A DNA stretch of 9,506 nucleotides from Anderseniella sp. (GTDB lineage Bacteria > Pseudomonadota > Alphaproteobacteria > Rhizobiales > Aestuariivirgaceae). The stretch spans positions 1 to 9,506 of the forward strand of contig JABDRA010000657.1 of the NCBI GenBank assembly GCA_013041995.1, given 5' to 3'. The first letter of the stretch is position 1. Every line of letters starts with the position of its first letter. A model generated the notes under the pieces. It was not told the origin of the DNA and ran no database searches. It saw only the letters and a program-made list of their open reading frames with translations. Positions 5,618 through 9,506 of the stretch are shown in pieces. A program made the translations under genes and the position numbers.

Positions 5618-7494
5618 TAGAACTGGTGCACGAACCCGCCATAGACGGATGCACCCGGGGTGCCGTAACCTCTTACGACCTGGTACTTCTCGTCCAGCAG
5701 GTTTTCACCACGCACATAAAGCTCCATGCCTTCCATTGGAGAATAACCCACCTTGGCGTTGACCAGAACATAGTCATCCAGCGGCACCAGCGCTCCGCCG
5801 ACCGTGTCCACGGTATCTTCGACAATGCGCACGGTGGTTGATGTGGTCCAGTTGTCCGCCGGGCGGGTGAACATGCCCAGTACGATATCGTGCCTGGGAA
5901 CGCGCACGCGCCGTGTTCCATCCGGATTATTGGCACGGGTGAATGTATAGGCAGCCGTCACGTCTATCCAGTCGGTAACTGCATAGCGAACCTGGGCTTC
6001 AATACCGTTGCGCTTTGTCGTCCCGGTGGTCTGGAAATACGAGTCCGTGATAAAGTCGTAGTCGATCAGATTATCTGTATCGAGCTCGAAGTAGGTGATG
6101 CTCGCGGTCAAGGCCCCATCCAGCAAAGTCTGATCCACGCCCACGTCCCAGGAAAAACTCTCCTCCGGTCTCAAGTCCGGGTTCGGCCCCAATGGGCCGA
6201 ATGGGTCATATCCAAGCTCGAATGGACTTGGCGCCCTGAAGCCGGTGCCAACCGAACCGCGCAGCTTGGTGCCGGTGTCAGAAATCAGGTATGCCGCAGT
6301 TGTCCGCCATGTGGTAAAGCCGCCGAAGTCACCATGCTCGTCATGGCGGACCGCACCGGTCAGCGTCAGATGCTCCATCGGCGTATAGATGATCTGGCCC
6401 CAGCCGCCGGCGATCCAGATTTCATTGCCGGAAAACCCGTCATCAAATGACTGGCGCTCATAATCGGCACCTGCCTGCAATGTTACCTGATCGTTCAGTT
6501 CATATTCGGTGAGCCAGTCGCCTTTCTGGCGCAAGCTGCTCGGCGCGAATGTGAACGGCCCGAATGTCGTCGTAAAAGAGCGCCGCGTTATGTCGTTGAT
6601 CTGCACGGATGCGGTGTTTCTCAAGCGCCCGTCGAGTGATGTTGCCGTAATGCCGGCCCGTCCGGCGAGCTGTCTGCGGTCTGCCACATTGTCGGAATTG
6701 TCCGACGGGGCCACGCCACCATCATCAAACTCGGTCCGGCTATCGATGTACAGCAGTGAAGCGAATGCCGTCAGATATTGATCCAGCACCTTCTCGCCGG
6801 CCAGGGACACGGTGACATTGTCGTAGCCGTCACGTTCGGAGTTGCCATTGCGACGATCCGCGGCAGAGATGCCGTCCGTCGTCAGACCCGTTACACTGGC
6901 AGCAAACCGGCTGCCGTCCGCAGCGGCCCCGTGGGCTGAAAGCGACCCGCGAAATGTGCCGTGGGAACCGGCCTCGCCGGACACGATGTAGCGAATGCCT
7001 TCTTCAAAGTCGCCAAGTGTGGAGATGCCGATAACGCCTGCAACAGCGTCAGCACCATACAGGGTACTCTGTGACCCTTTAAGAATTTCAATGCTTTGAA
7101 CACCTCCCGTCAGCAGGTGTTCCGGCGAGACCTGAACCTGCGGGGCCGAGGTGTCTGATATGTCGATGCCGTTCCAAAGTGTCTTGACGTATTTCTTGTC
7201 GGCACCGCGAACAACGAGAGTCGTTTCCTGTCCGACACCGCCTTGTGTGGAAATACTCACACCCGGCTCCTGGGCCAGAAACTCCTGCACGGTCGGCAGT
7301 TGCTGGGCGTCGATGTCCTTTCTGCTGACGGTCTCGACAACCGAGCCAACCTTGGCCTTGTCTGACTTGGTGCGGTTCGGCGTGACAACGATCTCGCCGA
7401 TGTCGAAGGTTTCCGCCTGCGCTGTAGAAATTGCGGCAAGCAGCACCAGTGGTGACGCTGCCCGTAACAATACGGATTTAGAAAGTAGTTTCAT
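5617..7494 (-). CDS. btuB: TonB-dependent outer-membrane vitamin B12 receptor (BtuB-like)
   Basis: This is an outer-membrane active transporter of 625 residues (E. coli BtuB precursor is 614). It has a signal peptide ending STAQA (cleavage after about residue 27), a TonB box region EIVVTPN (34-40), and a plug domain (about 45-160) with TVQEFLAQEPGVSI, TTLVVRGAD and IEILKGSQSTLYGADAVAGVI. A 22-strand-type beta barrel follows, with GFRAPSPFELGYDPFG, NPDLRPEESFSWDVG and VRGENLLDEKYQVVRGYGTPG, ending in VHQF with a terminal Phe as in outer-membrane proteins. The late barrel segment LIDYDFITDSYFQ resembles the E. coli BtuB LIDYDD region. ATG 7492-7494 is chosen because the signal peptide begins there and GGGGAT lies 5 bases upstream. 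It is the first gene of the operon, directly under the cobalamin riboswitch. Confidence 0.93.
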   Translation of the reverse strand: MKLLSKSVLLRAASPLVLLAAISTAQAETFDIGEIVVTPNRTKSDKAKVGSVVETVSRKDIDAQQLPTVQEFLAQEPGVSISTQGGVGQETTLVVRGADKKYVKTLWNGIDISDTSAPQVQVSPEHLLTGGVQSIEILKGSQSTLYGADAVAGVIGISTLGDFEEGIRYIVSGEAGSHGTFRGSLSAHGAAADGSRFAASVTGLTTDGISAADRRNGNSERDGYDNVTVSLAGEKVLDQYLTAFASLLYIDSRTEFDDGGVAPSDNSDNVADRRQLAGRAGITATSLDGRLRNTASVQINDITRRSFTTTFGPFTFAPSSLRQKGDWLTEYELNDQVTLQAGADYERQSFDDGFSGNEIWIAGGWGQIIYTPMEHLTLTGAVRHDEHGDFGGFTTWRTTAAYLISDTGTKLRGSVGTGFRAPSPFELGYDPFGPLGPNPDLRPEESFSWDVGVDQTLLDGALTASITYFELDTDNLIDYDFITDSYFQTTGTTKRNGIEAQVRYAVTDWIDVTAAYTFTRANNPDGTRRVRVPRHDIVLGMFTRPADNWTTSTTVRIVEDTVDTVGGALVPLDDYVLVNAKVGYSPMEGMELYVRGENLLDEKYQVVRGYGTPGASVYGGFVHQF

Positions 7495-7497
7495 GTG

Positions 7498-7553
7498 ATC
7501 CCCATCGTCCGGCCTTGGCCGAGAGCTGTAGTTCTGACTGTGCTCTTGGGGAT
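7498..7553 (-). promoter_or_regulatory. Candidate btuB ribosome-binding site and sequestering helix
   Basis: On the minus strand TGGGGAT (7504-7498), which contains the btuB Shine-Dalgarno, is exactly complementary to ATCCCCA (7553-7547), giving a 7-bp helix with a 43-base loop. CCACCA immediately 5' of that anti-SD (7559-7554) can pair with an upstream TGGTGG (7613-7608). No T tract follows any hairpin between the aptamer and the start codon, so control of translation is more likely than transcription termination. The pairing is seen in the sequence; its regulatory use is inferred. Confidence 0.5.
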
Positions 7554-7671
7554 TGGTGGCGTGAAACGAGCCACTTCTTGCTGCCCCGCAAGCGGTGATG
7601 GAACAAACCACCACTGCAGGAATGCAACAGCTCCCGATGCTTCCCCGCATCAGGATGAGGTGGACGGCTCT

Positions 7672-7843
7672 AAGTCAGGTCTCCTGGCTCACGCTTCAAC
7701 AGCTGCCCGACCTTCCCGGAAAAATAATCCCAGTGGTCTTTTCAGACAGCCTCGACGTTCACAGTTGCGGGGGCAGCTGCGGCAGGGGTCAATCTACGCG
7801 ACCCTTCCACATTCCCTCTTAGCTCCGAACACAAATCAGACTT
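7672..7843 (-). ncRNA. Cobalamin (adenosylcobalamin-type) riboswitch aptamer
   Basis: Read on the minus strand, the leader contains the conserved blocks of the cobalamin riboswitch in order: AGAGGGAA (around 7812-7819), a GC-rich block with CCCCCGCAACTGTGAA (7773-7758), GACCACTGGG and CCGGGAAGG (within 7711-7738), and the B12 box GAGCCAGGAGACCTGACT (7690-7673). The outermost helix can be closed by AAGTC (7843-7839) with GACTT (7676-7672). Known members bind cobalamin and switch off downstream B12 uptake or synthesis genes. Here the downstream operon is the full uptake system, and the aptamer ends 178 bases before the btuB start. The boundaries are estimated from the closing stem. Confidence 0.93.
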
Positions 7844-7873
7844 GCTTGCATCCAGAGAACCTAGAACATTTGC

Positions 7874-7902
7874 ATGATCGAGTTTAATTTATTGCCGGTC
7901 AA
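7874..7902 (-). promoter_or_regulatory. Candidate sigma70-type promoter for the B12 operon
   Basis: On the minus strand TTGACC (7902-7897) is followed after 17 bases by GATCAT (7879-7874). The -35 matches five of six consensus positions and the -10 matches four of six, with optimal spacing in an AT-rich stretch. Transcription would begin near 7866, about 23 bases before the riboswitch closing stem. This position fits a leader that starts just ahead of the aptamer. Confidence 0.6.
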
Positions 7903-8253
7903 TCAGATTCTTTGTCTTCGGGCCATAAAGACGAATAATTGCAGGCCCCTGGGTGCCGTCGCATGATGACAATGGGCGTAGATGTCGCCCCCGCAGCAGC
8001 AGCCTGTACTTCTGACGCCGCCAGGTCGGGCCGCGCGGGCATCGTCCCGCATAAGGTCGACTGTACCAAGTGTCTTCGATACCTGTGTCTGTTAGTTGAT
8101 TTTTTGGGCTCATCCGCTGGAATTCGGCAATTGGGATCAAAGGGAACCAACAGCCTTGCATCAGCGTAATTAATCATGGAACGCGGTCCAGACATTACAA
8201 ATCCTGATCGCACGTTTCCATCGCCATAACCCGGTAGTGACCGGAGGGGACAA
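7903..8253. other. Intergenic region without a supported gene
   Basis: About 350 bases separate the start of the B12 operon from the next, divergent gene. Open frames exist on both strands (minus 7889-8161 and 7899-8273; plus 7939-8169), but none has a recognisable product, a good ribosome-binding site or convincing composition. A 5-bp GC hairpin (GCGGG/CCCGC, near 8035-8051) is not followed by a T tract. I found no convincing -35/-10 pair for the + strand gene, although its promoter should lie here. Confidence 0.6.
8243..8247 (+). promoter_or_regulatory. Shine-Dalgarno site deciding the start at 8254
   Basis: GGAGG followed by GGACAA places a strong ribosome-binding site six bases before ATG 8254. 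This supports that codon over the later in-frame Met46, which lies inside the nucleotide-binding-like domain. Confidence 0.8.
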
Positions 8254-9506
8254 ATGACCGAAGCCACCAGCAATATCGCGCAGGCAGCGCAATCATCCGC
8301 CAGCCCCAGTGACCCCTACAGCCGCGAACAGCAGATATTTCCGAAATTGAGCGACGAACAGATTGATCGCCTGGTCAGTTACGGCTCCATGGAGGACCTG
8401 CCGGCGGGCACCATCCTGTTCCAGCGCGGCGACCGGCGGGCGGACTTCTTCTTGATCCTTGAAGGCAATATCGAGATCTTCGACCTGGATGACCGGGGCG
8501 AGCCTGTCGTCTTCACCACCCATGCGCAGGGCCAGTTCACCGGTGAACTTGACCTGTTCAATGACCGGCAAATTCTGGTCGGCGGCCGCACCGGTATCGA
8601 CAGCAGGGTCGCCCGGCTGACCCGGGCGCAGTTCAATCGCATGTACAGCACCGAGCAGGACATCGGAGAGGTCATCATGCGCGCCTACATCCTGCGGCGG
8701 ACGGCCTTCATCCTGCACGACCAGGCAGGCGTCAGCGTTATAGGTGAGCCAACCAGCAGGGAGTTCCTTCGCATCCAGCGGTTCCTGACACGCAATGGCT
8801 ATCCATTTGCGGCAAAGCCAATGGGCGAGCCAGGCACCGCGGACTATGCAAACCTGCATGATATTGACCTGACCCGTCTGCCGGCAGTTCGAACGCGCTC
8901 GGGAGCGGTTCATTACAGCCCGACGATTGCCGATCTGGCTGACGAGCTTGGTTTAACGGAAGCTGTCGATGGAGAGCACATTTACGACCTGGCGGTAATC
9001 GGGGCGGGACCTGCAGGCCTGTCTGCCTGCGTCTATGCCGCGTCTGAAAATATCGACACCATAGTCGTGGAAGCAGAAGCACCGGGCGGGCAGGCAGGTA
9101 CGAGTTCGAAGATCGAGAATTATCTCGGTTTCCCGACCGGTATTTCCGGCCAGGCGCTTGCCGGCCGGGCGTGGATTCAGGGGCAGAAGTTTGGTGCCAA
9201 ATTCTCGATCGCGCGCGCGGCAACCGACATTGCCAGTAAAGACGACCTGTTCGAGGTAAAGTTGCAACATGACATGAACATCAAAGCCCGCAGCATCATC
9301 CTCGCCTGTGGGGCAACCTATCGCAGTCTTGCTTTGCCCAATTACGAAAAGTTCGAAGGCCAGGGTATCCACTACGCCGCAACCGGGCTTGAAGCCCAGC
9401 TTTGCGTCAATGAGGAAGTGGCGGTGATCGGCGGCGGCAATTCCGCAGGCCAGGCGGCTGTCTTCCTGTCCGGCCACGCCAGTCATATCCACGTGCTGGT
9501 CAGAAG
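8254..9506 (+). CDS. cNMP-binding-like / thioredoxin-reductase-like FAD oxidoreductase fusion (3' end outside window)
   Basis: The first 417 residues are present and the frame is open to the window end. Residues about 29-150 form a Crp/cNMP-binding-like domain (LPAGTILFQRGD, FFLILEGNIEIFD, GQFTGELDLF). The conserved Arg-Ser/Thr-Ala of the phosphate-binding cassette is not clear here (DRQILVGGR), so real cAMP binding is doubtful. Residues about 165-235 are a small middle domain (FLRIQRFLTRNGYPF, DLTRLPAVRTRSG) that looks thioredoxin- or glutaredoxin-like but has no CxxC. From about 243 a thioredoxin-reductase-like module begins: FAD motif GAGPAG (250-255), PGGQAG (277-282), KIENYLGFP, ACGATYR, and NAD(P)H motif GGGNSAGQ (393-400). 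Where TrxR has CATC, this protein reads YAATGLEAQLC (374-384), so the redox disulfide is absent. Similar three-part flavoproteins are known and often annotated as thioredoxin reductases; the actual substrate is unknown. Confidence 0.85.
   Translation, partial: MTEATSNIAQAAQSSASPSDPYSREQQIFPKLSDEQIDRLVSYGSMEDLPAGTILFQRGDRRADFFLILEGNIEIFDLDDRGEPVVFTTHAQGQFTGELDLFNDRQILVGGRTGIDSRVARLTRAQFNRMYSTEQDIGEVIMRAYILRRTAFILHDQAGVSVIGEPTSREFLRIQRFLTRNGYPFAAKPMGEPGTADYANLHDIDLTRLPAVRTRSGAVHYSPTIADLADELGLTEAVDGEHIYDLAVIGAGPAGLSACVYAASENIDTIVVEAEAPGGQAGTSSKIENYLGFPTGISGQALAGRAWIQGQKFGAKFSIARAATDIASKDDLFEVKLQHDMNIKARSIILACGATYRSLALPNYEKFEGQGIHYAATGLEAQLCVNEEVAVIGGGNSAGQAAVFLSGHASHIHVLVR

Noticed and set aside
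7495..7650. In-frame 52-codon upstream extension of the btuB reading frame
   Set aside because: It would run through the riboswitch expression platform and bury the clear signal peptide that begins at 7494; a Shine-Dalgarno-like GGGGAT sits right before the later ATG.
7721..7743. A-rich stretch on the + strand (T-rich on the minus strand) within the riboswitch as a terminator
   Set aside because: It lies inside the aptamer between conserved CCACTGGG and CCGGGAAGG blocks, where it forms part of a loop; it is not preceded by a terminator stem.
7889..8273. Overlapping minus-strand open frames of 90 and 124 codons upstream of the B12 operon
   Set aside because: They have no ribosome-binding site, no recognisable domain and unlikely composition, and the 90-codon frame ends inside the B12 promoter.
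8293..9492. Minus-strand open frames (206, 161 and 179 codons) opposite the fusion flavoprotein
   Set aside because: The plus strand carries the cNMP-like fold, GAGPAG and GGGNSA motifs in a single frame behind a strong ribosome-binding site.

Overview
The window reads as chromosomal DNA of a moderately GC-rich Gram-negative bacterium, most likely an alphaproteobacterium. The evidence is GC-rich codon use, outer-membrane TonB machinery, and FecCD-type ABC, BCCT and TrxR-like proteins of a style common there. The lineage is an inference; there is no rRNA or marker gene to settle it.

Layout. (1) Bases 1-519 (+) are the C-terminal third of a BCCT-family (betaine/choline/carnitine type) transporter, cut by the window edge. 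Two tandem rho-independent terminators (532-553, 556-589) follow it. (2) Bases 599-7494 (-) form one tightly packed eight-gene operon. In transcription order it encodes a BtuB-like TonB-dependent outer-membrane receptor, a periplasmic binding protein (BtuF-like), a FecCD permease (BtuC-like), an ABC ATPase (BtuD-like), ExbB, two different ExbD proteins, and TonB. Adjacent genes overlap by 1-8 bases or are 3 bases apart, so translational coupling is likely throughout. (3) A cobalamin riboswitch (about 7672-7843, -) sits in the roughly 370-base leader of btuB, with a sigma70-like promoter upstream (7874-7902). It identifies the operon's substrate as vitamin B12 or a related corrinoid; the ABC proteins alone would not separate B12 from heme or siderophores. 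(4) Bases 7903-8253 hold no gene I can support. (5) From 8254 to the window end (+) is the first 417 residues of a three-part protein: an N-terminal cyclic-nucleotide-binding-like domain, a short middle domain, and a thioredoxin-reductase-like FAD/NAD(P)H module that lacks the usual CxxC pair.

How it works together. Riboswitch, receptor, periplasmic protein, inner-membrane ABC importer and a private TonB-ExbB-ExbD energy module make a self-contained B12 import system. It would be repressed when intracellular cobalamin is sufficient. The most unusual points are the two ExbD paralogues, one with Asn in place of the proton-relay Asp, and the TonB linker, an acidic Glu/Pro/Val repeat followed by a long histone-tail-like Lys/Arg segment.
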